Source: Stentor coeruleus (Eukaryota; Ciliophora; Heterotrichea; Heterotrichida; Stentoridae). Taken from it: a stretch of 53,600 bases of DNA. The stretch covers positions 1 through 53,600 of the forward strand of contig MPUH01000451.1 in the NCBI GenBank assembly GCA_001970955.1, given 5' to 3'. Shown one piece after another: positions 39,892 to 50,018 of this stretch; positions within the stretch are counted from its first letter, which is position 1, and the number at the start of each line of letters is the position of its first letter. Position numbers and translations under genes: made by a program. A model generated the notes under the pieces. That model was not told the origin of the DNA. It was given only the letters and a program-made list of their open reading frames with translations, and ran no database searches.

Positions 39892-41059
39892 ATTTATTAC
39901 TGGAATACTAACTAGATTTAATAATGTGAAGTAATATGGTATATGAAACTTTTATCAAAGCATGTGCTGTTTTAACATGAATTAAAGGAAATGATTCTGA
40001 TAGATTTTATGCTTCTCTACATATCGGAGGATCTTCTTATAAATTAATTTTATTGAATTTTCACTATTAGTTTCATTTTAATAAGTGGGGGTGCTTAAGA
40101 TTAAAGGCTTTTTATTTTTAGTTAAACTATGTGGTTATTGATAGAAGTAGGAAGGACGTTGATTTTTTTCGATCTTCCATTTACATTTTCAACTTTACTT
40201 TTAGAAGCCAAAAAAATATAATTCTTTAATCATAGATAAGAATGCTAAAAGTAACAGCATAATGAGCTGAAGTTTTATAACACAAAAGGTAAAAATTACT
40301 ATGTATAATATTAAATTGTTCTGTTTATATATTAATAATAAGATCACCTATTTTTAGCTTAACTATTTTTTTAGGCAAAGCAAATCTTCTTAAATTTGCA
40401 AAATTTAAGTATTTACTAGGGTGAAGATCAATTAGAATGCCAAAAAATTAAGTCATCTTAAAGAAAATTGGCTAATCTTTATTTACTTAGCAATTTTTAT
40501 ATGTCATTCAGGCTATCAGAAAAAAAATGTAGTGTGTAAAAATGATGATTTACCTGTCTTAAAGACTATTTTCAGCTCACAAAATAACATAACTTAAACG
40601 AATAAAATCTTCTTACTTTTATTCAAAGATAAATTTAATTTTAAAAGACTAAAAATTTTTGAAAGAAGAAAGTTAAATAATTAGCATGTCTTATAAGTTT
40701 TAGGGACTATTTAGACTGTATTTTGTGTGAATTAAACAATTAAGCTTTCCCTGTGATGTCCTTTTAAATTTTCATTTGATAATGAATATTTAAACTATTG
40801 CATATTGAATTTGATTATTATTTTCATATCTTTGTTATATTTGAAGAGAAAAAATATCACAGAAATATGTTGTAAAAGTAAAGAAGATTAGGATGGAAGC
40901 ATTTAATAAAAATGAGATTATATGGAACTGAAATTATAGGAAATACTCAGAATAAAATTAAATAATGTAAAAAAAACAATAAAAAACTGTTTATGAAAAA
41001 TAAAGTATTAATGATACTATTATGAATGAAATAGATTTCCTTAAACTAAATCCGTAATA
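39892..41059. other. Long spacer
   Basis: AT-rich. From about 40,780 one frame gives protein-like stretches (HIEFDYYFHIFVIFEEKKYH, KMRLYGTEIIGNTQNKIK) between stops. They may belong to the decayed segment described next. No RNA gene recognised. Confidence 0.4.
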
Positions 41060-41300
41060 GAAATGAAAATTTCAATTAGGTCGAGAATTGAGCTGGAAAT
41101 AAACTTTAAATGCTGATGCCCTAATTATATCTAAGAAGCCTCAGCCAAGAAAAAGTATTAGGCATTTATGAAAAGAAGCATGTATAATTAATCGGGAAAT
41201 TATCAAAGTATAGGCAAGTACTATCGAATATTGCAAAGAATGCCAAAATTTCAAAATCAAATTTCAAAAATAAGAGACAAAAATTTGATTAAATGATGAT
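41060..41300 (+). pseudogene. Possible decayed coding segment (weak)
   Basis: One frame reads KFQLGRELSWK, stop, TLNADALIISKKPQPRKSIRHL, stop, KEACIINREIIKV, stop, ASTIEYCKECQNFKIKFQK. Residue choice (Asp, Ala, Pro, Arg, Cys) is richer than chance would give at this base composition, but stop spacing is close to random. A low-confidence call. Confidence 0.15.
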
Positions 41301-41906
41301 AAAAGATAATTCTAGAGAATTTGAAATACTTTAGCATATTGTATAACACAAATAAAAACAGGAAAAACAAAAGTAAATTTATATCGAATAAATAATACAT
41401 AAAAAAATAATAATAAAAGAAGCAAAAAATATAGTAATAGAGTAGAAAATGTAGGCAGCATACTAGCCCTCAAACTTCAAGAAGAATAACTAGTCAGTGA
41501 ATTTTTAAAATTTAAGAAAAAAATAAATACCATAGTTATAAGCATGCTAAAGCTATAAAATCCTATTAATATAACATCATAGGAATTATGTTATTTCATT
41601 TTATTAAAGGATACTTTTTAGATGATAGTTTATACATTATTCATTTAGTAAATTGATACAGATAAGACTTTCATTTTTAAGGCTATATTAAATATTAGAA
41701 CTTTTCTTGCATAGTTCTTTTATAACTATTAATTTGATTCTTATAAAAATGAAATTCGGCTAAATAAATATAGGGTGAAGTCTTTGGTTATTCTTATGTT
41801 AGTCTAAGTCTTGCAATTTTGGTTGATGATTAAAAGTATTATTCTTTTAATATTAGCTTATTAATAGGCTTAATATAATTTTGTAATATACAACATTTAG
41901 ATTTAA
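41301..41906. other. Spacer upstream of TBCK
   Basis: Extremely A-rich on the plus strand up to 41,560; nothing recognised. Confidence 0.5.
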
Positions 41907-44410
41907 ATGGAAGATGCTGTCTCAAATAGTTTTATGTTTGAAATCACAACATTTTCAGTGCATAACGAAAGCTCAGAAACTGCATCAGACAATTCAGAAG
42001 GAGAAAAGCTAAGCCGTAATACAATGCCTGAAATTTATTCAAGATATATAGAAGCCAAGAAGGTATGTGACAATAACCTATGCTCATACATATCTTTTGA
42101 ACAACTGAACATGCACAAAGCTATAATTCTATGCGAGTCTCATAGTTACAATCTAGAAAAACTTTTACAAAATCGAATGTAAAAACTAAGTAGTGTTCAA
42201 AAGCAAAACTTTCGTGAAGAAGAAATAGGAGAAATTATGTTTGAAATATTAAAAGGCCTTTGCAAGCTCTCATCATACAATTTAGCTTACCTCGACTTGA
42301 AAAGCAAAAATGTTATAATTACAAGTACAGGAGTTTTAAAACTTGCACATCCCTTTGACTCACATATATTAGGTCCAGAGTTAAGCCCAAATCCATATCT
42401 TCCAGAGGAATCATCTAATTTAGTTTATCTCTATAAAATTGACTCCTGGAGTTTAGGAATCATCATGGCAGAATTTGCATCATTAATGAAAGCCCCTTTA
42501 CCAGCCCAAGATCATTATGAAAAGTAACTATTATGCAGTTTCATATCTTTAGTATACTCTCAGACAGCACTTTCGCAGAAATTCAGAGAAATTGTTTTAA
42601 GTTGTTTGGATAAAAATCCATCAANCTTTCGCAGAAATTCAGAGAAATTGTTTTAAGTTGTTTGGATAAAAATCCATCAACAAGATGGGATATTATCGAC
42701 TTGTATAGTCAATGCTATTTTGTAAAAATACCTAAATGCCCAAAAAATAATTTTCATGGAGTACATATTTACTATCTATGGCTTAGATATAAAAATATAG
42801 ATTCAATCAAGAAGTTTGAACAATATTTAGTTGCCAATAGCATTGTTCCATATATTCCTCCTGTGCTACAAATACCAAATATTATCAAAGCACATAAAGA
42901 AGAAACTTCTGGTATCAGTGTTATGAGCAGGGTGCTAGTAGCTTTAGATGGGCTTTTGCAAGAAATTAAAAAAGATGTTGACTGCGAAAGCATGGTTACA
43001 GATAGCAAACTTCTATTTAACGATGAAGCTTCAGTGAAACCTGAGTCATTTATGGGAAAAATCGGCCATTTGTTCCGCTCAAAATCTGCAAAAAGTACAC
43101 ACTCTGAGTCAAGTATGCGTTCTAAACACTCAGATACATTTTCAACAGTATATAAGAAATTCAAAAACTGTTTAAAAAGCGCTTTCAGCCTTACTAGTGA
43201 ATTTCTTCCAGTTCCAACTGAAGGTTTTCCTATATCCCTTCGTCCAGCTTTATGGCGAAAATACCTTAAAATTCCTTATGCTTATTCACATTTATACTCA
43301 TTTCTTCATGACACCAGACGTATTGAAATAAACAAGCAGATTTCTTTAGATATTCCCCGTTGTCACAAAAATAACTTATTTTTAATGTCTTCAATAGGCC
43401 AAAAACGTCTTGAAACTTTACTTAAGATGTGGCTTTCTCAGCATCAAGGGGTTAAATATTCACAAGGATTAGATTCAATTGCTGCAGCTTGTATATGTTG
43501 TTTTGAAGATGATGAAGCTGCTGCATATTTTGCATTTAATCAGATTATTGAGAAGTACTTAATAAACTTGATTGTGCATGAAGAACTGATTGGCAACTAT
43601 CTTTTGGTGCTAAGAAATGTAGTAAGTTTTATTGATCCACAGTTATCGCAGCATCTTAGCAATAATAGTATTAACCCTGAAATGTATGCAACATCTTGGC
43701 TGCTTACACTTTATGCTCGTATTTTTTAATTAGATGTGTTTCCTTTAAGCACTGTATATACACTATGGGATCTAATTCTTCAAAAGCCTCCAGAGTTTAT
43801 TTACATTGTAGCTTTTAGTATTCTTCAACAATTTCGTAAAGAGTTATTAGAACGATCTCAGAATGAAATTATTACTTTTTTTTCAGGAATCAATGGAAAA
43901 ATAAACCTTGAGCTTTGCATGAAAGATTCTTTGGAACTTGCTGATAAAGTACCTATTGGTATCTGTAGGTTAGTTTTTTCCAATGATCCTCTAAGACCTT
44001 GGCTCAAAGAACTACCCTTAGAATTAGCTCAAGCTACACGGTCACCAATGATATCTTTAGATGAGTGCTTAAAATTATCTTTAGATGCTTTACTTGTAGA
44101 TACGCGTGCTTCAGAAGAATACAGTAAACTAAGAGTTAATGGGTCTATTAATTTGCCTTTAAAAACAGGAAATGATTCAGGTATTCTTCCAACAATAAAA
44201 TTAACCCAAATGCAGTTGCAAGGATTAAAAACGCATGCTAAAGGGAAAATTATAATTCTTATAGGAGATAGTTCTTTGAAAGCTCACAGTGTAATTTTTA
44301 TATAGTTTGGAAACATTTTAGTAAAGCTCGGGGTATCTAAAATTTGCATTCTTCGAGGAGGAATCGAATGTGTTAAAGCTGAAAAGAAAGAAATACTTAC
44401 TTCTAATTAG
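41907..44410 (+). CDS. TBCK: TBCK homologue: pseudokinase-TBC-rhodanese protein, four 15-nt introns
   Basis: TBCK is a conserved regulator of endolysosomal traffic and mTOR. Exons 41907-42178, 42194-42523, 42539-43718, 43734-44290 and 44306-44410. After dropping the 56-base duplicate at N42625 the total is 2388 nt, a multiple of 3 giving 795 aa. Order: N-terminal pseudokinase (catalytic loop YLDLKSKNVII with HRD changed to YLD and DFG to AHP, so inactive), a HIYYLWLRYKN linker typical of TBCK, a TBC domain (P-x-R-x-x-x-W-x-K as LRPALWRKYL; YSQGLD, the catalytic Q finger; AHVFPLSTVYTLWD) and a C-terminal rhodanese domain ending CILRGGIECVK, where human TBCK also ends. The TBC Arg finger (IPRCHKN) is present. 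Each intron removal repairs both frame and conserved sequence. Confidence 0.93.
42179..42193 (+). other. 15-nt intron 1 of TBCK
   Basis: GTAAAA..TAG interval; removing it joins LLQNRI to VQKQNF and keeps the frame open. Confidence 0.9.
42524..42538 (+). other. 15-nt intron 2 of TBCK
   Basis: GTAACT..CAG interval containing the in-frame TAA; removal gives DHYENFISLVYSQ. Confidence 0.9.
42570..42680. repeat. Assembly duplication around N at 42625 (55 bp)
   Basis: 42570-42624 equals 42626-42680 exactly. The 56 surplus bases shift the TBCK frame; dropping them restores it. Confidence 0.92.
43719..43733 (+). other. 15-nt intron 3 of TBCK
   Basis: GTATTTTTTAATTAG. Unspliced it would read RIF-stop; spliced it gives LYAHVFPLS, matching the conserved HVFPL of the TBC domain. 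Confidence 0.94.
44291..44305 (+). other. 15-nt intron 4 of TBCK
   Basis: GTAATTTTTATATAG interval with an in-frame TAG; removal gives AHSFGNILVKLGVSKICIL in the rhodanese domain. Confidence 0.92.
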
Positions 44411-44416
44411 TGTTAA

Positions 44417-44575
44417 ATGGGGAAACATAAAATATATACCTGCGAAAACTTTATGCAGAGTAATAAATAGCCAGTTCTAGTAATGGATGAATCATTGCTT
44501 GTTTGAACCGAAGTGTATAAAAAGCTAGAAGAAGAAGGTAAAATAGAGAGAGTACAACTCGGATTTGAGTACTAA
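44417..44575 (+). pseudogene. Possible small gene or remnant with an in-frame TGA
   Basis: ATG 44417 opens MGKHKIYTCENFMQ. A GT..AG 15-nt interval (44460-44474) that would be a normal intron follows, then ILVMDESLLV, a TGA at 44504, and TEVYKKLEEEGKIERVQLG before a TAA. The fluent residue order on both sides of the TGA and a well-formed mini-intron suggest real coding ancestry. Whether it is a decayed gene, an extension of TBCK or a gene reading TGA as sense cannot be told here. Confidence 0.28.
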
Positions 44576-44675
44576 AAAGTACCATTTAGGGGAATTTTTA
44601 ATAGGACACCTTATTAAAATTATAGAGTGCAAGTAGGACATGCATGATAATTGCACATCTTTGGATTTATAAAGT

Positions 44676-44951
44676 ATGGAAGATACTAAAAAACCAGATG
44701 AAGATGGAAAAGAAGGAGATGATGGAGAAAAGGATGAGCATGCTCCTTTAGATCCTGGAGAAAAAGATGAAAATCCAGAAGATGAAGAAAACCCTGATGC
44801 TGAAGAGGAAGTTCCTCCACCTAAGAGACCATGGCTAACTCCTGAACTCAAAAGAGTTCTTATTATGGCTGGAGGAGCTACTTTGTCTGTTATTCAACTA
44901 GTAACCATTCTCACTTTTATCAGTAAATTCTTTGGAGTTGCTGCTGCATAA
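44676..44951 (+). CDS. Small acidic tail-anchored membrane protein, 91 aa
   Basis: The first ~48 residues are almost only Glu, Asp, Lys, Pro and Gly. A short Pro-rich hinge (PPPKRPWL) and a single hydrophobic helix follow at the extreme C terminus (about 65-90: VLIMAGGATLSVIQLVTILTF). That is a tail-anchored topology with the acidic part in the cytosol. No family recognised. Own ATG after an AT-rich gap, TAA stop. Confidence 0.65.
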   Translation: MEDTKKPDEDGKEGDDGEKDEHAPLDPGEKDENPEDEENPDAEEEVPPPKRPWLTPELKRVLIMAGGATLSVIQLVTILTFISKFFGVAAA

Positions 44952-45251
44952 TACTCTGGTAATTAAATTCCAGCATATGTGCTTTATATCTTAATTTACC
45001 ATTAAAAAAGCTGGTATCTAGCTTGAGGGGCTTTTAAAATAATCTTTTTAAATATCTTCACCCTTGCAAATTTTCTAATAAAATTAATCTTATAAACAAC
45101 CTCTTATGCTTTATTTAATTTTTATCTTGGCCTTACAAAATTATATAGTCTTATCAACTGCATTTAAAACTATGAATTATATTGAAGAATATATTGTTTA
45201 CTTCACTCTACTCTTCCAGTGAGGAAAATGCTAAATTTAACTAAACTATAT
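44952..45251. other. Spacer between convergent genes
   Basis: AT-rich; nothing recognised. Confidence 0.5.
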
Positions 45252-45692
45252 CTAGTTGATGTTAAATGCTGAAGGATTTTTACGGAACTTGCATCTGTAG
45301 ATGTCAGTATGCAAATCATGGCAGACATTCCAAGGTTCAGCTTGTCTAAAGTAACACTTCAAAAACATATCTCTGGCAAGCAAGCATTCCTCAGTTTCCT
45401 TTATAAAGGCATTATCAAATTTCATCTTAGAAGGCTCTCTCCATGAATAGCAATTGTGAAGGTCTTCTAATTTCTCCTTACACTCTTTATAAATATATTC
45501 ATTTCCTGTAATAACCTCACCTTCAACACAATTTTTGAGTTCTTTATGGTAATATCCACAGTAATTCCAAGCATTTCCTAAATAACGAATTTCATCTTCT
45601 ACTGGGACAATTGACTCTCTAAACCTCTCAGAAACATGTGAAAGTATAGGTTCTTGCTCTACTCCAACGAAGGTTTTGTTGTATTTGAACAT
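45252..45692 (-). CDS. Double-CHCH protein with four CX9C motifs (NDUFA8-like), 146 aa
   Basis: Eight Cys in four exact CX9C pairs: C45-C55, C71-C81, C103-C113 and C124-C134. Two pairs make one CHCH helical hairpin, so the protein has two CHCH domains. These proteins are oxidised by Mia40/Erv1 in the mitochondrial intermembrane space. Two CHCH domains with four CX9C in about 150 aa is the plan of NDUFA8, an accessory subunit of respiratory complex I, which makes that the best guess. Other CHCH assembly factors usually have one domain. No N-terminal targeting peptide is needed or visible. Starts at ATG 45692 and ends in TAG. Confidence 0.85.
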   Translation of the reverse strand: MFKYNKTFVGVEQEPILSHVSERFRESIVPVEDEIRYLGNAWNYCGYYHKELKNCVEGEVITGNEYIYKECKEKLEDLHNCYSWREPSKMKFDNAFIKETEECLLARDMFLKCYFRQAEPWNVCHDLHTDIYRCKFRKNPSAFNIN

Positions 45693-46326
45693 ATTTATTA
45701 TTGGCCCTAATTTACAATTTTTATTTGCTTATAGTCTAAAAGTAAGCTATTTTATTAAATCAAAATGAAACTTGTCTAGATACTTATATTATCCTATGCA
45801 TAAAACCTTAAATCTTGATAATTCCTAGGGTTTATTTAAATTTATGATGATTCCTTTATATGCTAAATATTCTCATTCTAGGAATGAATAATCTGTTCTA
45901 ATAGTCATAGTGCCCTATAATTTGAGAGAAGTCAAGAATAATTAAATTTCTTAATTAAAAAAAGGCAAGAATAGATGCATATTAATAAAGCATCTCTTTA
46001 TGTATTAAATAGATTTAAAGTAGCCTATTCTATAAGTAATTTCGAAAAATTCAATTTTTGTGTTATGCTTAATTCCATATAAGCCTTTGTCTTAAATATC
46101 CTAACTCATCAATGAATCAAATCAAAATAGAATGCTAGACTGAAAAAATCATGATATAATTAATCAAATTCTAAATGTTTAAAGCTCATATAGAGCATAG
46201 GACAGCAATTAGCAAAAATGAAAGAAATCAAATATCTTATTCAAAACAATAACAAAAAAGTATTGCTTTTAATTCTATTCAAGATAAGCCTCTATATGAA
46301 AAAAACCTAAATAATATAAAATAATA
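45693..46326. other. Divergent intergenic region
   Basis: AT-rich shared upstream region of the CHCH and EF-hand genes; nothing recognised. Confidence 0.5.
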
Positions 46327-47640
46327 ATGAGTATCCCTCAAGCATGGCTTCACACTCCTAAAGTAGAAACTCAAAGTGAGTTGCTCCAAAAACGTAGAGT
46401 AAATAATATACCTGATATTAGTTTTGACTTGGATGGTGATGGAGCAGTTGGTGCTCATGATCTTGTCTTGGCTACTAAATTTGATCTTGACAAAGACGGC
46501 AAACTTAATGCACAAGAACGCGAAAACGCCTTAAAAGCTATAAATCAAGGCTTTACCAATCAGTTTGTTTGGGGTTGTGAAAGTTCTGGACTTAACCGTT
46601 CATTCCGTTTAGTACAGAAAAGAGGAAAAGTAATTGTTGATGAGGATTTTAGTAAAATACGAGAGACTTATCCTCCTCTACCAGTTGATGATAGACAGTT
46701 AACCAGGTCTGAACTGGAGAGCAAGAGGAAAGATGAGGCTAAGGCAGAAGCTAAAAGAAATGAACTGAGACTAAAAACTATAACAAAGATGATAGTTCCT
46801 ATTGAAAGTTTTCTGTCTAAAGATAATTATATAAATCAGCCACCTTATAGTTCAATTCATGAAAAGAAAGAAATTGAAAGAAGAAATGCTAGAAAACGAA
46901 TAGGGCTTTCACAAGACCCAATTGATATTAAAAACCAAGAAGTTGCATACAATTACAATGATAAACCTGAAAACATCAGCTTTAGTGAAATGATGTCAAC
47001 TCGGAGAGCTGACTTAGTAAAAAAACTTAATACTTCAGCTGATTTTTCTCATGTGACCTTCTATGAAAAAGTAGAAAAGGAAAAGCAGTATATTGGGGCA
47101 GAAGGTCGACATATGAGAGATATTATTGGTGAAAGAAGACAAGTTGATGTTGGGCATTTCGAAAGGACTTTTGGAAACGAAACCTTAGGAATTCATGGAA
47201 GAGAGTTACCTAAATATGAAGAGAACTCTCATGAAATACTTAAACATGACCCCTTTGCTACAAGAAGCTCAGGACAAGTTTATGATAACCCTTTCGCAAG
47301 TTATACAAAAGAGCATCATAAAATTGAACCTAAAAGTGAAGAAATCACTATGAAGCCTACTCAAATAGCCCATGATCAATATGAAACTAGTCCAAAAAAT
47401 AAAATTAATTCGAAGTTCACAACATTTCACTCAAACTTCATGCCACATAGCGCAAGATCACAAGAAATTTATGAAGAAAGGATGAAAATGATTAACAAAA
47501 ATGGAATAGAAAAAAAACAATTTAGATTTTTAAGTGTTACAGATATAACTCCACCAATTACTCAGAGGCTACTTCAGAAAAACTACAGTCCTGGATCAAA
47601 ATTCAAGAATGTTACATCAACAGGTTTCACTTTTAAATAA
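46327..47640 (+). CDS. EF-hand protein of a conserved protist/flagellate type, 437 aa
   Basis: An EF-hand pair lies near the N terminus: DLDGDGAVGAHD (about 37-48) and DLDKDGKLNAQE (about 56-67), both with complete calcium ligands. It is followed by FVWGCESSGLNRSFRLVQKRG and a YPPLP stretch that I associate with a family seen in ciliates and oomycetes. The rest is basic, Lys/Glu-rich and mostly disordered or helical, with recurrent H-D-P-F/DNPF patches (HDPFATRSS, YDNPFAS). No membrane segment. Possibly an axonemal or cortical calcium sensor; this is inference. Confidence 0.8.
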   Translation: MSIPQAWLHTPKVETQSELLQKRRVNNIPDISFDLDGDGAVGAHDLVLATKFDLDKDGKLNAQERENALKAINQGFTNQFVWGCESSGLNRSFRLVQKRGKVIVDEDFSKIRETYPPLPVDDRQLTRSELESKRKDEAKAEAKRNELRLKTITKMIVPIESFLSKDNYINQPPYSSIHEKKEIERRNARKRIGLSQDPIDIKNQEVAYNYNDKPENISFSEMMSTRRADLVKKLNTSADFSHVTFYEKVEKEKQYIGAEGRHMRDIIGERRQVDVGHFERTFGNETLGIHGRELPKYEENSHEILKHDPFATRSSGQVYDNPFASYTKEHHKIEPKSEEITMKPTQIAHDQYETSPKNKINSKFTTFHSNFMPHSARSQEIYEERMKMINKNGIEKKQFRFLSVTDITPPITQRLLQKNYSPGSKFKNVTSTGFTFK

Positions 47641-47791
47641 TTATTATGCTTATTTAGTTTTAATATAAAATAATCAAAAATATCGATTTAAACATGAATA
47701 TTATACATAAACAAAATTTTATCATTTGCTGTAAATTATGTCACTAAATCTTATAATGTAAAGTAATAGTATTTGCCCTTGACTTATAATA

Positions 47792-48418
47792 ATGGAATCT
47801 GATATTGGCTCATTAAACAGATTTATTGTCTTTGATAAGAAAACTTCACTAAAGGAAAAAATTAAAATTGTTCAAAGGATTTTCAACTTACCTTTAACTC
47901 AATTTAAAAGCTGTATTTCTTCTCTAATCATCTCTGATAATAATGATTTTGCTGTAACAGGATATGATAATGGGAATATTGCTGTGTGGAACTTGAAGGA
48001 AAAAAGACTGCATTTTAGTGAGCACGCTCATTGCGGATATGTGCTTGCCTTAGCCATAAGTAAAGACTCACAATTTTTGTTTAGTGGGGGATATGATTGC
48101 AATTTAATCAAATGGGATTTAAAAGCAAAGCTAATTTTAGGCAAAATTAGAGTTAATTTTCAGAAGTTTGAAGAATCTTTTGCTATTCAATCTCAGATTT
48201 CGAAATATATAGTTGAATCTAGTTTTAATCTATTGATAGCTGTGAGCACAACTCGGCATGTTGTATTTTTTGATTACAACTCTCTTGAAAAAAAGTCTCC
48301 TGAAAATCATATCTTAAACAATCTAGCCTTTGATTCAAATAAGAAATATTTAGTTTTTGTATGCACTTGTTGTAAGCGTTTTAGAGTTTATAGGACATCT
48401 AATTATTTTAATATATAA
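47792..48418 (+). CDS. WD40-repeat protein, short (208 aa)
   Basis: Two or three WD repeats: LIISDNNDFAVTGYDNGNIAVWNLKEK, then ALAISKDSQFLFSGGYDCNLIKWDLK, then a weaker repeat ending FRVYRTSNYF. A complete propeller needs about seven, so this is either a partner-completed half propeller, a fragment, or the intact start of a decayed gene. After its TAA the same frame stays open for 45 more codons (GKKLCKI.. to YTLT), which favours erosion at the 3' end. Trp codons are TGG. Confidence 0.7.
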   Translation: MESDIGSLNRFIVFDKKTSLKEKIKIVQRIFNLPLTQFKSCISSLIISDNNDFAVTGYDNGNIAVWNLKEKRLHFSEHAHCGYVLALAISKDSQFLFSGGYDCNLIKWDLKAKLILGKIRVNFQKFEESFAIQSQISKYIVESSFNLLIAVSTTRHVVFFDYNSLEKKSPENHILNNLAFDSNKKYLVFVCTCCKRFRVYRTSNYFNI

Positions 48419-49000
48419 GGTAAAAAATTATGCAAGATTAGATATATTTATAAGATAAAGATTTCAAAATTTATTAGATGCTTAGACGACCCTCGACTAT
48501 CTTTTTCGTATAATACTTATTTATTATCTAATCTCTTATATACTTTAACCTAAACTCATATTAAAAGAAATGAGAGAAAAATGTCTAAAAGGCTTTGTGT
48601 AGAAAAATTAGATGATAAAAATTGATTTCATACTTTAAGAATTTTTTGTATCAGTATTACTAGATTTTATGATATCTTGCCCTTATTGCAAAAACAATGT
48701 GGGCTAGGCAACTATATTTTTATATGTAGACATTTAGGTAAGCTTCCTAAGATTTTTGATTGAATAAAGCAAAAGAAAAATAGATATCCCGTAAGCCTGT
48801 AAAGTTAAGAGTAAATACTTTTTCAACATTAGCAAGGCCTTATAAGAGTCAGTACGGAGAAAAGAGAATTTTTTACGTGAAATAACTAGCTTTAGCTGCT
48901 AATAACTAGAGCGAATAGTTCTCTCAATCTATCATGCAACTAGAATGATGGAGGATGTCTAATAAGTGGCTTAAATCGAGTTAAGATATATAACTACATG
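48419..49000 (+). pseudogene. Decayed coding-like region after the WD40 gene
   Basis: Beyond the WD40 stop lie several protein-like stretches in different frames: MISCPYCKNNVG, then a frame giving CGLGNYIFICRHLGKLPKIF (with the first piece, a zinc-finger-like C-P-Y-C .. C-R-H), then CKVKSKYFFNISKAL, TAA, ESVRRKENFLREITSFSC, two TAA, LERIVLSIYHATRMMEDV. Family unknown; could be one broken gene or two. Confidence 0.25.
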
Positions 49001-49010
49001 TGACATAATA

Positions 49011-50018
49011 ATGAAAAGATTAAGTGTTATCAGTAACCATCTGTCCAAGCCACTGATGAAAGTATGTGTGACTGGAGCTGCTGGGCAGATTGCCTATGCC
49101 TTTCTACCTTTTTTATGCAGAGGAGTAGTACTTGGCGCTGATCAACCACTTGAACTTCGATTACTAGATATTCCTCAATCTCTTCCTGCGGTTGAAGGAG
49201 TTGTCATGGAACTTAAAGACTGTGCCTATCATCTGATTCAGAGCATGACTGTAACATCAGACCCTAAAGTAGCCTTCAAAGACGCTGACTTGATAGTGTT
49301 TTTCGGAGGCTTTCCTCGTAAGGCAGGTATGGAGCGTAAAGAACTTATAAGCAAAAACACTAATATTTTCAAAATTCAAGGAGAAGCTTTAAACGAAGTA
49401 GGTAAGCCAACAACTCGATGTGTTGTGATAGCAAATCCAGCTAACACCAACTGTTTAGCCCTAGCAACTTATGCTTCAAAAATTCCAAGAGAGAATTTCA
49501 CATGTCTGACTCGTTTAGATCAAAATCGCGCTTATTCTCAAATTGCAGATAAGGCTAAGACAAATGTAGCTAATATCAAAAACATTACAATCTGGGGAAA
49601 TCATAGCTCAACTCAATATCCAGATGTAAACCATGGTACAATAAACTCTGAGCCAATACGCAATTTGGTTAAAGATAATCATTGGCTTAATACTGATTTT
49701 TTAGTTAAAGTCCAACAACGTGGAGCAGAAATTATTAAAGCCCGTAAGCAGTCAAGTGTGCTATCTGCAGCAAGTTCAACTGTTGATCATATTCGCGATT
49801 GGTGCTTTGGAACTGGAGACTCTTGGGTTAGCATGGGCATTTTAAGTGATGGCTCTTATGATATACCAAAAGGAATTGTTTTCTCTTTCCCTGTCAGATG
49901 CAAGAATTGGTCGTATACTATAGTCCAATCTCTACCTCTTGATAAGTTCTCAGCTGAGAAAATATGTGCGACTACTCGTGAACTGCTGGAAGAGAAAAAA
50001 GATGGACTTACTAGTTAA
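49011..50018 (+). CDS. Malate dehydrogenase, cytosolic (MDH1) type, 335 aa
   Basis: Interconverts malate and oxaloacetate with NAD. The NAD-binding VTGAAGQIAYAFLP is at about 20-33. FPRKAGMERKEL carries the substrate Arg residues, NPANTNCLA follows, then LTRLDQNRA, and WGNHSSTQYPD with the catalytic His. The C-terminal block FSFPVRCKNWSY matches MDH1 rather than the LDH-like or mitochondrial MDH2 group. The first ATG adds about 15 residues (MKRLSVISNHLSKPL) before the usual start at Met16. This piece is basic, hydroxylated and lacks acidic residues, so it could be a targeting peptide. TAA stop. Confidence 0.94.
   Translation: MKRLSVISNHLSKPLMKVCVTGAAGQIAYAFLPFLCRGVVLGADQPLELRLLDIPQSLPAVEGVVMELKDCAYHLIQSMTVTSDPKVAFKDADLIVFFGGFPRKAGMERKELISKNTNIFKIQGEALNEVGKPTTRCVVIANPANTNCLALATYASKIPRENFTCLTRLDQNRAYSQIADKAKTNVANIKNITIWGNHSSTQYPDVNHGTINSEPIRNLVKDNHWLNTDFLVKVQQRGAEIIKARKQSSVLSAASSTVDHIRDWCFGTGDSWVSMGILSDGSYDIPKGIVFSFPVRCKNWSYTIVQSLPLDKFSAEKICATTRELLEEKKDGLTS

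Noticed and set aside
44675-44851. Minus-strand Ser/Gly-rich ORF opposite the acidic tail-anchored protein
   Set aside because: It mirrors the Glu/Asp codons of the plus-strand gene.
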